A stretch of 64,000 nucleotides of DNA from Astropecten irregularis (Eukaryota; Echinodermata; Asteroidea; Paxillosida; Astropectinidae): positions 15,173,217 to 15,237,216 of the forward strand of contig OZ020246.1 in the NCBI GenBank assembly GCA_963971285.1, in the 5' to 3' direction. Positions 23,393-35,129 of this stretch are shown here, piece after piece. Each line of letters begins with the position of its first letter. Position 1 is the first letter of the stretch. The notes under the pieces are model-generated. The model saw nothing but the letters and a program-made list of their open reading frames with translations, searched no databases and was not told where the DNA came from. The translations under genes were made by a program, and so were the position numbers.

Positions 23393-24342
23393 GTTGGGTT
23401 TTAGACCCTGCAATTTCGAGAATACAATGTAAGGAGGTTTGTGGTTCAATTGAAACTTGCACTCAGTCAAGAGAGAAGATTTTGAAAAGAGGCAATGTTT
23501 AGACTTGTTAAGACAAGGTTTGCTCTGTTAAATTTGCATTGTGAAGACGGCGCATACTGACCAGAAAATTGAGCTAATCTCCAGCTTCTCTTAGACACAT
23601 CTTCCTTTAATACTGAGTCATTGTCCAATAGCAAACATTCACAGGACATTCTGATAGTCATTTGTACTTTTCATCTTGGTGTTTGTATTTGGTTTTTGCT
23701 CATCACAGTGATGGCACCGTCTTCCAATAGCGTTCCGCACTAATGACGTCACACCACGCGCGACGCGCACACATTATACTTCCACTCAACACACGTTTGC
23801 ATGGCCACGTTGCAATGTTTGTCTGAGGTTCGGTGCTATTTTTAGTGGAAGTGCGCAGCGCTATTGTATGTGAAGAGATCAATCATTATTAGTGCCAATA
23901 CCAAAGACTTCTGTACTTCATGAGATAATGTATGTTGACTACCATGTTTTGTAAACTGTTCAAAAGTATAGAAAGGTTAACAAAATCCATTCAAGACCAG
24001 GGATGAGATTTCTCAGATTAAAATCTGATTTCTGATTTTTTTGTTTTGGATTTCAGATTTTTTTCCTCACAGGCTGTGTACAAAACTATAGGAGATTTTC
24101 AGATTTCAGACTTTTTATGCTCCCTGTCAGCTGTTTTCAGACATTTTTATCATTGGTCAATCTCATTCCTTTTCAAGATAAATACAGAAAAGAAATTTAC
24201 GTTAAACACAATTAATGTTTAGAGCACATTGAATGCACACACACACACATGAATTAGGTTATTGGAATGTCGCCATTTAAAGTGGTTATTTCTTGATTAT
24301 AGAATTTTGATCATAAATCGTTGTCTTTCACATATTTGACCA

Positions 24343-24595
24343 GGGGCCAATTTCACGGCCCCGCTTAATAGCACAAACATTTGCTATGACACCATGAAAT
24401 TTCTTTCTTCATAAAAACAGGATTATTTAACGACTACATTTCCATGTGTTGTGTATCACTTGTGATTGTTCTTTGGCTGTTGTTCACTCACCATGAATAT
24501 TTCATGGAAATTTTAATGGTGGTTTGTTTTATTGGGCAAGACATTTTTGTGCTTAGCAATTTTTTTGTGCTTAGCAGCTCCATGAAATTGGCCCC
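24343..24595. mobile_element. MITE with GGGGCCAATTTCA termini
   Basis: Left end GGGGCCAATTTCACGG and right end CCATGAAATTGGCCCC are inverted repeats, followed inward by a GCTTA/TAAGC-type region. A single-ended relative lies at 58120-58178. Confidence 0.6.
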
Positions 24596-25445
24596 AGATA
24601 TAAGAAGAAATTTAATATTTGCTTGTTTCTTTCTTTTTTTTTGTCCGTTATTTTGCACACAACTCTGAATGTGATTGACAGATGCTCCCCTCAATCATTT
24701 CTAATATTCATCACATAGTTGTATAATTAATTTTTGCTTGATTGCTCTTTTTGTAACTTTCATAAAATGTTTTTTTTGGGGGCTGATAATCATTGTTGTC
24801 ATAGATTGATAATTGTTTTGTTCTTTCTTTCTTTTGTTAATTAACTACGGTAATTAGTTTGTTTGTTAATTAGTGGGGCTGAGATGAGGATTGATAAACA
24901 AAAAATCAGCCTTTTTGTGTTCTTGGGTAACTTGTGCCAGTTTGGGGTAAAAAAAAAAATGAAATACAAGGATTTTGTTATGGATTGTGATCGAGGGCCA
25001 GATATTGTATTTCCACTTTTCCACCTTGCTGTTTTGCACTGTGAACAATGAGCTTATGAAATTTACCTGCCTTGGTCAGCTATGATGGGCATGACATTAG
25101 CACAAATGTTTTATTGTTAACAAAAAATTCCTTCCCTTTGTCATTTCCAACCTTTGTAATGGAATGCCTAAGAATGACGCATTGTTTTTATACCAAAATT
25201 GTTTTCTTTGTTGTTTCCTTTTTTTCTGAAAATAATCTCCATATTTTGTATTTAATATTTACTCCAAATTTGATAAGAAAGTGTAGTTCTGTACAGCTGT
25301 AGAAAAATCAATTTTATATTCAAAGTATCATTTAATTTAAAGCATAGTGTAATGTTTAATGTTGCTACAAGGTAAACATTAAAAAGAAAAAGCAAAAAAA
25401 AAAGAAGAAAAGTATCCATACTGATAAATGAAAACTTGTTGAAGT

Positions 25446-25548
25446 GTCATTTATTATTTTGTGACAAAGCTAAAGTTCCTGTCATTTATTATTTTGTGAC
25501 AAATCTAAGTTCCTGTCATTTATTATTTTGTGACAAAGCTAAGTTCCT
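25446..25548 (+). repeat. Three tandem copies of a 34-35 bp repeat
   Basis: GTCATTTATTATTTTGTGAC begins at 25446, 25481 and 25515. Each copy ends in AAGTTCCT, and the three are nearly identical. Confidence 0.85.
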
Positions 25549-25756
25549 GCAGAGCAATATTGACAAAACAACTAGATATTCCCCAACAAAATGTTCTCAA
25601 GAAATTGAGCATGTTTCAACTTGTGCAAATTGATTGTTGTGTATGCTATTACATCAAATTTGTTTTTAAGTCACAATGCGCATTAAAGGGTTCATGCAGT
25701 GCTTTTTTCAGTCAGGTTATTTTATTGCCTTCAGACAGAGATTATACTGACAGATA

Positions 25757-26134
25757 ATGAATGGCAAGTCTTATTTTGGTTCTAAACCAGCATTTGGTTT
25801 TCATTTGAATGGCTTTGTAAAACGCGGAATTTTCACGCATACTCATGTAGGGAACCAACAGCAAAAATATAATGAAAAAACAAAAAATGAAGAGGCAAAT
25901 TTGACCAACAGAAATGGTTTGTTAAACAAATTACACCACCAGTTGAATGAAAGGAACATATTTGGCAAAATAAAACCCATTGAGGAGGAAAAGGTCATTC
26001 AGAAAACCTATAAAACAACCGCAACTTATTGTGCACAAATCAATTGGGATACTGTTCTTAGTTACCCAGATGACATCACAGTTTTGCTAATGAATATGGA
26101 AACGCTAATTAGCATACAAACCAAAAAACCCTGA
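25757..26134 (+). CDS. Hypothetical 125-codon ORF, doubtful
   Basis: A true ATG opens a 125-codon frame rich in Asn, Lys and Thr, with no domain, signal peptide or membrane segment recognised. Composition matches the surrounding AT-rich DNA, and no splice sites or promoter mark it. It may be a chance frame or a decayed element, and is listed only because it is the longest ATG-initiated frame in this gap. Confidence 0.12.
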   Translation: MNGKSYFGSKPAFGFHLNGFVKRGIFTHTHVGNQQQKYNEKTKNEEANLTNRNGLLNKLHHQLNERNIFGKIKPIEEEKVIQKTYKTTATYCAQINWDTVLSYPDDITVLLMNMETLISIQTKKP

Positions 26135-26276
26135 ATCAGTGTGAGGAAGTGGGTAAAATCACAGTCTCCATGTACAGTTTTTTTATTGGCACATGTTCAA
26201 GCCATAATATTCTCATTGCAGAGACCCTTTAAGTGTTCGTGGACGAACACAGCTGTTAAGACTTTATTTAATAAGC

Positions 26277-26628
26277 TTAAAGGTACTATCATACTCTGGA
26301 AAGAAACCAAAACAGAAATGTTCACAGATTTACATTTAACTTACAGGGTATGAAGATGGTGGTGGTAGAAATATACCATAAATGTTTCCGCCTGAAATGG
26401 TGTATTTATCCAGAAATTAGTAAAACAATGACAGAAAACCTTATTGATCTTTTAAAAGATCAAAAATAAAAGAGAAAAGACTTGTGGCCGTTTTTCACTG
26501 TTTTCTCAAAAAGTGGGCACCGTATGGGACTGAAATTTTCACAGATGACTGTTACTGTATCTGTCTTGATATATTTGCCCATGAATCTGTATTTCTTTCA
26601 TAAAAACCAAAGTATGATATTACCTTAA
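26277..26628 (+). mobile_element. Family A MITE, near-complete
   Basis: TTAAAGGTACTATCATACTC opens it and CCAAAGTATGATATTACCTTAA closes it. The internal order of modules is the same as in the copies at 483 and 11801, over 352 bp. Confidence 0.8.
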
Positions 26629-27477
26629 TTTTAGACTCTTAGTATTCTTACAAAAGAAATTGAAAAACTGAAGAATTAATCCAATGAAAAAGCAGTATCA
26701 CACCTACCAAGTTTTTTTGACGATCAGTTATAGTGTTCACTGTTCACAGCATTTTTATGACGTCATGATAATGTCATTGTCATGTTTACGGCAACATGTA
26801 CAATTGTACATGATGTAACAAAGCTTCTGAAAGAGGGATGATTTTCGTAGCCTAAGTCTCGAGAAAAAAATTACCGGTGGCCTTTTTGATGGCGTCACAG
26901 TAATTTTCGTAGCAGCATGCACAACAAACATGATGTAACAAGTTTTTTGGAAAAAGGAAGATTTCCCTTGCACATTTGTCGTTTTGAGAAATGCTGGCTA
27001 TTAAATTGACTACCGGTAATCAGATATTCAAGTGACTGTCACGTAACTAATTAATTAAGAATTTTTACAACTGATTGTCAGAATGATCCTTAGCTTTCAT
27101 ATGATACCTCATCGGAACTGATCAGAAAAAGGTAAGAAAAGATAATCAATAAACAATGTGAAGGAATAATAATAATAGTGAAAAATCTGAACAAAAACTA
27201 AGTTACCTGAAATGTCGGAACAGCTGATTGTAGAGGTTATCAGGTTATGAATAATTTGATCCTAAAAAAAATGATCAAATGTAATCAGTGCAGACGGCCC
27301 GTGTTACCTTGAGTAAGCAACATCATTGATTGAACAGGTTGAATAGGGTCTTATATTCTTGGCTATACAAAATAATTCAAACCTCTGAAATTTTTTCGTT
27401 CATTGACGATTTAAGACACTGATATCCATGGCTTTGTGAGGTTCGTAAAAAAAGAAAACATTTCAATCATCAAAAAT

Positions 27478-27760
27478 GCTAGCATACCGAATCAGAAATC
27501 TTCACACTATTTACCTTAACTTACAGGGTATAAAGATGGTGATGGTAGAAACATACCGCTAACATATTTCTGCCTAAATGGTGTATTTATTCAGAAAAGA
27601 CTAATGATAAATGACAGTTTTGTTTTTGGAAGATCAAAAAAAAAAATGGAAAAAAACGCAGGCTTTTTTCACTGTTTTCTCAAGAAGTGGGCACCTTATG
27701 GGACTGGAAATTTCACAGATGACTGTAACTGTATCTTTCTTGATATTTGTGCCCATGAAC
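27478..27760 (+). mobile_element. Family A MITE, both termini lost
   Basis: Internal family A sequence (ACTTACAGGGTATAAAGATG, then TTTCACAGATGACTGTAACT) is present. The 5' TTAA end is missing, and the 3' end runs directly into the 20-bp minisatellite, suggesting that repeat growth or deletion removed it. Confidence 0.65.
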
Positions 27761-27777
27761 CAATTTAACAGGATTTA

Positions 27778-28436
27778 ACAAGAATTGGTAGGAATGCACA
27801 GGAATTGGCCGGAATCCACAGGAATTGGCTGGATTCACAGGAAATAGGCAGAATGATTGAATTCACAGGAATTCACAGGATTTCTCAATAATTGTCAGGA
27901 ATTCACAGCAATTCTTATAGGAATTGGCAGATTTAATTCACAGGAATTGGCAGGATTTTACAAGAATTGGCAGGAATTCACAAGAATTGGCAGGAATTCA
28001 CAGAAATTGGCAGATATTCACAGGAATTGGCAGGAATTCACAGGAATTGGCTGGAATTCACAGAAATTGGCAGGTATTCACAGGAATTGGCTGGAATTCA
28101 CATGAATTGGCAGGAATTCACAGAAATTGGCAGATATTCACAGGAATTGGCAGGAATTCACAGAAATTGGTAGGAATTCACAGGAATTAGCTGGAATTCA
28201 CAGGAATTGGCAGATATTCACAGGAATTGGCAGGAATTCACAGGAATTGGCAGGAATTGGCTGGAATTCACAGAAATTGGCTGGAATTCACAGGAATTGG
28301 CAGATATTCACAGGAATTGGCAGGAATTCACAGGAATTGGCTGGAATTGGCTGGAATTCACAGGAATTGGCTGGAATTCACAGGAATTGGCAGGAATTCA
28401 CAGGAATTGGCTGGAATTCACAGGAATTGATAGCTA
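27778..28436 (+). repeat. 20-bp EcoRI-site minisatellite, block 1
   Basis: The array alternates two 10-bp half-units, CAGGAATTGG and CAGGAATTCA, with variants such as CTGGAATTCA and CAGATATTCA. Open frames of up to ~108 codons across it are repeat artefacts (HRNWQEFTGIG repeats). Confidence 0.9.
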
Positions 28437-28552
28437 TAGGCTATAATGTATGAACAGAAGCCTGTGTGTGATTGATGGTAGCTATACGTATGAATTAGCC
28501 TAGGTGTGTAATTAATGGTAGCTATACGTATGAAGCTGTTTCAATTTCACAA
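28437..28552 (+). repeat. Diverged founder-like copies of the 35-bp satellite
   Basis: Two degenerate units, GTGATTGATGGTAGCTATAC and GTAATTAATGGTAGCTATAC, each followed by GTATGAA, resemble the 35-bp monomer that forms the 3.3-kb array at 31613-34930. They sit between two minisatellite blocks. Confidence 0.65.
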
Positions 28553-28839
28553 AAATTGGCAGGAATTCACAGGAATTGGCAGGAATTCATAGGAATCGGC
28601 AGAAATTGGCAGGAATTAATTGGAATATTGGCAGGAATTCATAGGACTTGGCAAGAATTCACAGGAATTGACAGGATTTCACAGGAATTGGCAGGAATTC
28701 ATAGGAATTGGCAGATCGTATTCATAGGAATTTGCAGGGTTTCACAGAAAATTGGCAGGAATTCACAAGAATTGGTAGAGATCCACAGGAATTCACAGAA
28801 ATTGGCAGGAATTCATAGGAATTGGCAGGAATTCATAGG
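28553..28839 (+). repeat. 20-bp minisatellite, block 2
   Basis: Same half-units as block 1, more diverged, with GAATTCATAGGAATTGGC variants and irregular spacing. Confidence 0.85.
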
Positions 28840-29031
28840 AATGGACCTTTCCCATGAAATATGTTAATTAGATACACGCACGCAAAAATGCATCACTGGT
28901 TGGCAAGCTACATGCCCTCTGCATTGTATGTGGTACGTACATGCCTAATGTAGCTGCACCTTTCTTGCCAACCAGTAGTGCATTTGCGCGTGCGCATATC
29001 TAATTAGCATATTTCATGGGAAAGGTCCATT
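28840..29031. mobile_element. 192-bp hairpin MITE inserted in the minisatellite
   Basis: Left end AATGGACCTTTCCCATGAAA and right end TTTCATGGGAAAGGTCCATT are perfect inverses. Pairing continues through ATATGTTAATTAGATA against TATCTAATTAGCATAT and the inner GGTTGGCAAG/CTTGCCAACC. It splits the minisatellite into blocks 2 and 3. Confidence 0.8.
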
Positions 29032-29455
29032 GGCAGGCATTCACAGGAATTAGAAGGAATTCATAGGACTTGGCAGGATTTCACAAAAATTTGCAGGAAT
29101 TCACAGGAATTGGCAGGAATTCACAGGAATTGGTAGGAATTCACAAAAATTGGCTTGAATTCACAGGAATTGGTAGGAATTCACAGGAATTGGTAGGAAT
29201 TCACAGGAATTGGTAGGAATTCACAGGAATTGGTAGGAATTGGTAGGAATTCACAAAAATTGGCTGGAATTCACAGGAATTGGTAGGAATTCACAGGAAT
29301 TTGCAGGAATTCACAGGAGTTGGCAGGAATTCACATGAATTGGTAGGAATTCACAAAAATTGGCTGGAATTCACAGGAATTGGCAGATATTCACAGGAAT
29401 TATTGGCAGGAATTCACAGGAATTGATAGGACTTGGCAAGAATGCACGGGAATTG
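29032..29455 (+). repeat. 20-bp minisatellite, block 3
   Basis: Same half-units, here dominated by the GGTAGGAATTCACAGGAATT variant, indicating a local homogenised expansion. Confidence 0.9.
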
Positions 29456-30912
29456 GCAATATAAGTCATGTTATCAATAATTGATAAAATGTTTTATTCG
29501 CAGAATTTCCCCTTACTGGCAGTTTCTGAACTGCCAGTGCCAGGATGAGTGTATGTGCTCAATGTAACAGTGTTTTGTACATGCACACACATGGGTAATT
29601 AACTGTATACATAAAATGGCAAGCAAGTATCTCAGCAAGATCCAGGTCAGCCAATAGGCCATATAGGCTGCAGGATTGCCTTATTGCTTCAGGCATATTC
29701 ATTACTTGTAGACAGTAATGGTTGCAGGGGTGTGTGATATTGTTTGTTGTTTACTTTGCAACAGGAATTGTGGGGCAACTTGTGTACAGGAAAATGCAAA
29801 TTAATTGATACAAAATAAGCCCCTGTTGTTAGTTCATTTTAGAAGAAGTGCTATTCAAGTAGCAATGTTTAGAGCAGGACATTATAGGTTGTAAACACAG
29901 GATTTTGGAACAAAAAATCTAGGAAAATACTGGTTCCTGAATAGTATCAGTTGCTGTGGTTTTGGTTTTTTTTTTTTACCTTGGAAATGTGTTTTGTGTT
30001 TTCTGGTCAAAGTTTAGATGAATTTAGGTTGTTTGTTTGGGCAAATAAAACCAATATGAATGTCACAACAAACACAGCATTACAAACAGGATCCACTCAT
30101 GAATATTCATATGCAGTGGAGCAGAAGGAGGGCCAATCAATGCCTGGTAAATGGTCCAATGGGAGCAGGAGTTGGTTAAACTTCTAGCCAATGGCTGTGC
30201 TCCAAAAGTTCACTGCTGCCTAGGAGTTATGAGTTCAGTGGGTCAGGCTGCACTTTGTCACAGCCTTTTGTTTGTGTCACATACAGATCAAGTATGTGAA
30301 ATGGAAATTTTATCCCACCTCCACCCCTTCACCACCATAGGTGGAGTAGTGTCTAGTGGGTTGGGTTTGAAACCTTGGCTTACTTCATGCATTCAGTTTT
30401 TCTGTATTTTACATGTAAGTAGCTATGTCCATTTAGTTGATTTCTTCCGTGCCCTGAATGTTCATCAGGGACTTTCCTCCCATCAGTTCAGTTGGGGGAC
30501 TATCTTGTGTAACATGGTTTTATTTACATGTCAATGCCAATGGTTCCATGTTTAGGTTTTGAGTCATTTATAATATAAAGACCTATTACTCAAAGCATTT
30601 TCTGTCGGGAATTTGACAGCCAAAGCAAACTTTTTATCAGGGGTCTAGAATATCAGCCAATTATAAGCTTAACTTTCATCTGTAATTGTTCCCATTGCAT
30701 TTTCTAAATATTATTACAATTAGTGATTATATTTGCTGTGACAGGCACTGGAATAGCTCCCTGGAGGTTCACCAGGGGCCATTCCTCCCGTATGTTCAAA
30801 CGGGGGAACATCCTGTGCCGGTCTGGTTTAACTGTTCGTTAATGGTGTTCCATTTCAAATGTTATTTGTACATGTTTAGGTGATGCATTAATGTTCAATC
30901 ATGGGGCTATTA
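29456..30912. other. Non-coding spacer between repeat arrays
   Basis: No exon is supported. Two loosely similar segments, 30460-30545 (CATCAGGGACTTTCCTCCCA) and 30767-30880 (CACCAGGGGCCATTCCTCCC), suggest an old duplication. Open frames here have no recognisable product. Confidence 0.45.
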
Positions 30913-31060
30913 CCCAAAGTGGGGGCTATTGTGCCCTATGTGACTGGGTCCTGTAACCCAAAGTGGGGGCTATTGTGCCCTATGTGACTGGGTCCTGTAA
31001 CCCAGAGTGGGGGCTATTGTGCCCTGTGTGACAGGGTCCTGTAACCCAGAGTGGGGGCAT
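30913..31060 (+). repeat. 44-bp tandem repeat, about 3.3 copies
   Basis: Units start CCCAAAGTGGGGGCTATTGT at 30913 and 30957, and CCCAGAGTGGGGGCTATTGT at 31001, with a partial at 31045. They differ at only a few positions. Confidence 0.85.
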
Positions 31061-31232
31061 AACTATATGTGTGCCCTAATATTTTATCTTGTTATGTTAT
31101 CTGGCCAGCTTGCCCATAACTTCCGGTATCTGGCAATTTTTTTCTTGAAATAAAAATGTCAAGCTGTGGCATTATGTCATAATGAATTCAGTTTGTTTGT
31201 GTGTTCTCAATCTGTGTACCGTAGTCTGAGAA

Positions 31233-31612
31233 TAATTCACAGGAATTGGCTGGAATTCACATGAATTGGCAGGAATTCACAGGAATTGGCAAGAATACAC
31301 AAGAATTGGCAGGAATTTACAGGAATTCACAGGAATTGGCAGATCGTATTCATAGGAATTGGCAAGAATTTACAGGAATCGGCAGGAATTCATAGAATTT
31401 CACAAGATTTGGTAGAAATTGGCAGGATTTCACAAGAATTGGCAGGAATTGGCAGGATTTCACAAGAATTGCCAGGAATTCACAGGAATTGGCAAGATTT
31501 CACAAGAATTGGCAGGAATTTGCAGGATTTCACAAGAATTTTCAGGAATTGGCAGCAATTCATAGGAATTCATAGGAATTGGCAGGAATTCATAGGAATT
31601 GGCAGGAATTAG
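31233..31612 (+). repeat. 20-bp minisatellite, block 4
   Basis: CAGGAATTGG/CAGGAATTCA half-units resume, with CACAAGAATTGGCAGGATTT variants, and pass without a gap into the 35-bp satellite at about 31613. Confidence 0.9.
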
Positions 31613-34600
31613 CTAGTATGTGATTGATGATAGATATACGTATGAAGCTTGTAAGTGATTGATGATAGATATACGTGTGAAGCTTGTATGTGATTGATGA
31701 TATACGTGTGAAGCTTGTATGTGATTGATGATAGATATACGTATGAAGCATGTACGTGATTGATGATAGATATACGTCTGAAGCTTGTATGTGATTGATG
31801 ATAGATATACGTATGAAGCTTGTATGCGATTGATGATAGATATACGTCTGAAGCTTGTATGTGATTGATGATAGATATACGTATGAAGCTTGTATGCGAT
31901 TGATGATAGATATACGTCTGAAGCTTGTATGTGATTGATGATAGATATACGTCTGAAGCTTGTATGTGATTGATGATAGATATACGTATGAAGCTTGTAT
32001 GCGATTGATGATAGATATACGTCTGAAGCTTGTATGTGATTGATGATAGATATACGTCTGAAGCTTGTATGTGATTGATGATAGATATACGTATGAAGCT
32101 TGTATGCGATTGATGATAGATATACGTCTGAAGCTTGTATGTGATTGATGATAGATATACGTCTGAAGCTTGTATGTGATTGATGATAGATATACGTCTG
32201 AAGCTTGTATGTGATTGATGATAGATATACGTATGAATTAAGCTTGTATGCGATTGATGATAGATATACGTGTGAAGCTTGTATGTGATTGATGATAGAT
32301 ATACGTGTGAAGCTTGTATGTGATTGATGATAGATATACGTATGAAGCTACGTATGTGATTGATGATAGATATACGTATGAAGCTTGTATGTGATTGATG
32401 ATAGATATACGTATGAAGCTTGTACGTGATTGATGATAGATATACGTGTGAAGCTTGTATGTGATTGATGATAGATATACGTGTGAAGCTTGTATGCGAT
32501 TGATGATAGATATACGTCTGAAGCTTGTATGTGATTGATGCATGATTGATGGAAATAAACGTTCTTGAAATGAAAAAAAAATAATGAAATGATAGATATA
32601 CGTATGAAGCTTGTATGCGATTGATGATAGATATACGTCTGAAGCTTGTATGTGATTGATGATAGATATACGTCTGAAGCTTGTATTTGATTGATGATAG
32701 ATATACGTATGAAGCTTGTATGCGATTGATGATAGATATACGTCTGAAGCTTGTATGTGATTGATGATAGATATACGTCTGAAGCTTGTATGTGATTGAT
32801 GATAGATATACGTATGAAGCTACGTATGTGATTGATGATAGATATACGTATGAAGCTTGTATGTGATTGATGATAGATATACGTATGAAGCTTGTATGCG
32901 ATTGATGATAGATATACGTCTGAAGCTTGTATGTGATTGATGATAGATATACGTCTGAAGCTTGTATGTGATTGATGATAGATATATACGTATGAAGCTT
33001 GTATGCGATTGATGATAGATATACGTCTGAAGCTTGAATGTGATTGATGATAGATATACGTCTGAAGCTTGTATGTGATTGATGATAGATATACGTCTGA
33101 AGCTTGTATGCGATTGATGATAGATATACGTCTGAAGCTTGTATTTGATTGATGATAGATATACGTCTGAAGCTTGTATGCGATTGATGATAGATATACG
33201 TATGAAGCTTGTATGCGATTGATGATAGATATACGTCTGAAGCTTGTATGTGATTTATGATAGATATACGTCTGAAGCTTGTATTTGATTGATGATAGAT
33301 ATACGTATGAAGCTTGTATGCGATTGATGATAGATATACGTCTGAAGCTTGTATTTGATTGATGATAGATATACGTATGAAGCTTGTATGCGATTGATGA
33401 TAGATATACGTCTGAAGCTTGTATTTGATTGATGATAGATATACGTATGAAGCTTGTATGCGATTGATGATAGATATACGTCTGAAGCTTGTATGTGATT
33501 GATGATAGATATACGTCTGAGGCTTGTATGTGATTGATGATAGATATACGTATGAAGCTACGTATGTGATTGATGATAGATATACGTATGAAGCTTGTAT
33601 GTGATTGATGATAGATATACGTATGAAGCTAATATGCGATTGATGATAGATATACGTCTGAAGCTTGTATGTGATTGATGATAGATATATGTCTGAAGCT
33701 TGTATGTGATTGATGATAGATATACGTCTGAAGCTTGTATGTGATTGATGATAGATATACGTATGAAGCTTGTATGCGATTGATGATAGATATACGTCTG
33801 AAGCTTGTATTCGATTGATGATAGATATACGTCTGAAGCTTGTATGCGATTGATGATAGATATACGTCTGAAGCTTGTATGTGATTGATGATAGATATAC
33901 GTATGAAGCTTGTATGCGATTGATGATAGATATACGTCTGAAGCTTGTATGCGATTGATGATAGATATACGTCTGAAGCTTGTATGTGATTGATGATAGA
34001 TATACGTATGAAGCTTGTATGCGATTGATGATAGATATACGTCTGAAGCTTGTATGCGATTGATGATAGATATACGTCTGAAGCTTGTATGTGATTGATG
34101 ATAGATATACGTATGAAGCTTGTATGTGATTGATGATAGATATACGTATGAAGCTATGTGATTGATGATAGATATACGTGTGAAGCTTGTATGTGATTGA
34201 TGATAGATATACGTATGAAGCTTGTGTGTGATTGATGATAGATATACGTCTGAAGCTTGTATGTGATTGATGATAGATATACGTCTGAAGCTTGTATTTG
34301 ATTGATGATAGATATACGTCTGAAGCTTGTATGCGATTGATGATAGATATACGTATGAAGCTTGTATGCGATTGATGATAGATATACGTCTGAAGCTTGT
34401 ATGTGATTTATGATAGATATACGTCTGAAGCTTGTATTTGATTGATGATAGATATACGTATGAAGCTTGTATGCGATTTATGATAGATATACGTCTGAAG
34501 CTTGTATTTGATTGATGATAGATATACGTATGAAGCTTGTATGCGATTGATGATAGATATACGTCTGAAGCTTGTATGTGATTGATGATAGATATACGTC

Positions 34601-34930
34601 TGAAGCTTGTATGTGATTGATGATAGATATACGTATGAAGCTACGTATGTGATTGATGATAGATATACGTATAAAGCTTGTATGTGATTGATGATAGATA
34701 TACGTATGAAGCTTGTATGCGATTGATGATAGATATACGTCTGAAGCTTGTATGTGATTGATGATAGATATACGTATGAAGCTTGTATGCGATTGATGAT
34801 AGATATACGTCTGAAGCTTGTATGTGATTGATGATAGATATATGTCTGAAGCTTGTATGTGATTGATGATAGATATACGTATGAAGCTTGTATGCGATTG
34901 ATGATAGATATACGTCTGAAGCTTGTATGT
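31613..34930 (+). repeat. 35-bp satellite array, about 94 monomers
   Basis: The monomer is GATTGATGATAGATATACGT followed by CTGAAGCTTGTATGT. Period 35 is verified at 32101, 32136 and 32171. Variable sites (GTCTG/GTATG/GTGTG, TGTGAT/TGCGAT) recur in ordered blocks, including an AAGCTACGTATGTGATTG variant at about 32347, 32817, 33557 and 34640. Because 35 is not a multiple of three, three monomers make a 105-bp reading period, which explains the long antisense frames. Confidence 0.95.
32540..32587. other. Interruption in the 35-bp array
   Basis: The array is broken by GATGGAAATAAACGTTCTTG followed by a poly-A-rich AAAAAAAATAATGAAATG segment. It resembles a retroposed A-tailed fragment or an old array junction. 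Confidence 0.5.
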
Positions 34931-35020
34931 GTCAAGTCCTGGAGGGATAGGAAACTTTTGATTTTTAGACTAAGTCCAAACTGATACTTTAAATATATAA
35001 GAATTCTTGCAAAGTTTTGA

Positions 35021-35100
35021 GTGGTACCATTGGCACAGTGGAAGTGCGCGGGACTGCAGTGCAGGAGATCCCGGGTTCAAGTCCCGGTAGGACAGGAAAG
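35021..35100 (+). repeat. tRNA-derived SINE-like head
   Basis: The D-arm-like GGCACAGTGGAAGTGC and a perfect T-arm CCGGGTTCAAGTCCCGG are present at tRNA spacing, but the acceptor and anticodon stems do not pair. It is read as a tRNA-derived retroposon head, not a working tRNA. A poly-T/C tail follows, and then the G-rich array. Confidence 0.6.
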
Positions 35101-35129
35101 GTTTTTTTTTCTTTTTCTTTCTAAGTCTA

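Larger units (their letters stand above)
22194..25445. other. Intergenic, no gene seen
   Basis: No supported exon is present. The stretch holds a hairpin at 23233-23392, a MITE at 24343-24595, a short (CA)n at about 24235-24247 and AT-rich sequence. Around 23755-23860 it is locally rich in CG dinucleotides but has no linked ORF. Confidence 0.5.

Noticed and set aside
27857..28453. Several overlapping ORFs with HRNWQEFTGIG repeats
   Set aside because: They are the three frames of a 20-bp minisatellite; 20 bp is not a multiple of three and stops are rare in the unit.
30151..30555. 134-codon plus-strand ORF
   Set aside because: No domain, no codon bias and no splice or promoter context; likely chance.
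31613..34930. CRISPR-like array of 35-bp repeats
   Set aside because: There are no unique spacers between units, no cas genes, and the genome is eukaryotic; it is a plain tandem satellite.
34408..34935. 175-codon minus-strand ORF of HTSFRRISIINRIQASYVYL-type repeats
   Set aside because: It is the 35-bp satellite read in one frame; three monomers give a 105-bp coding period with no stop. No gene signals.
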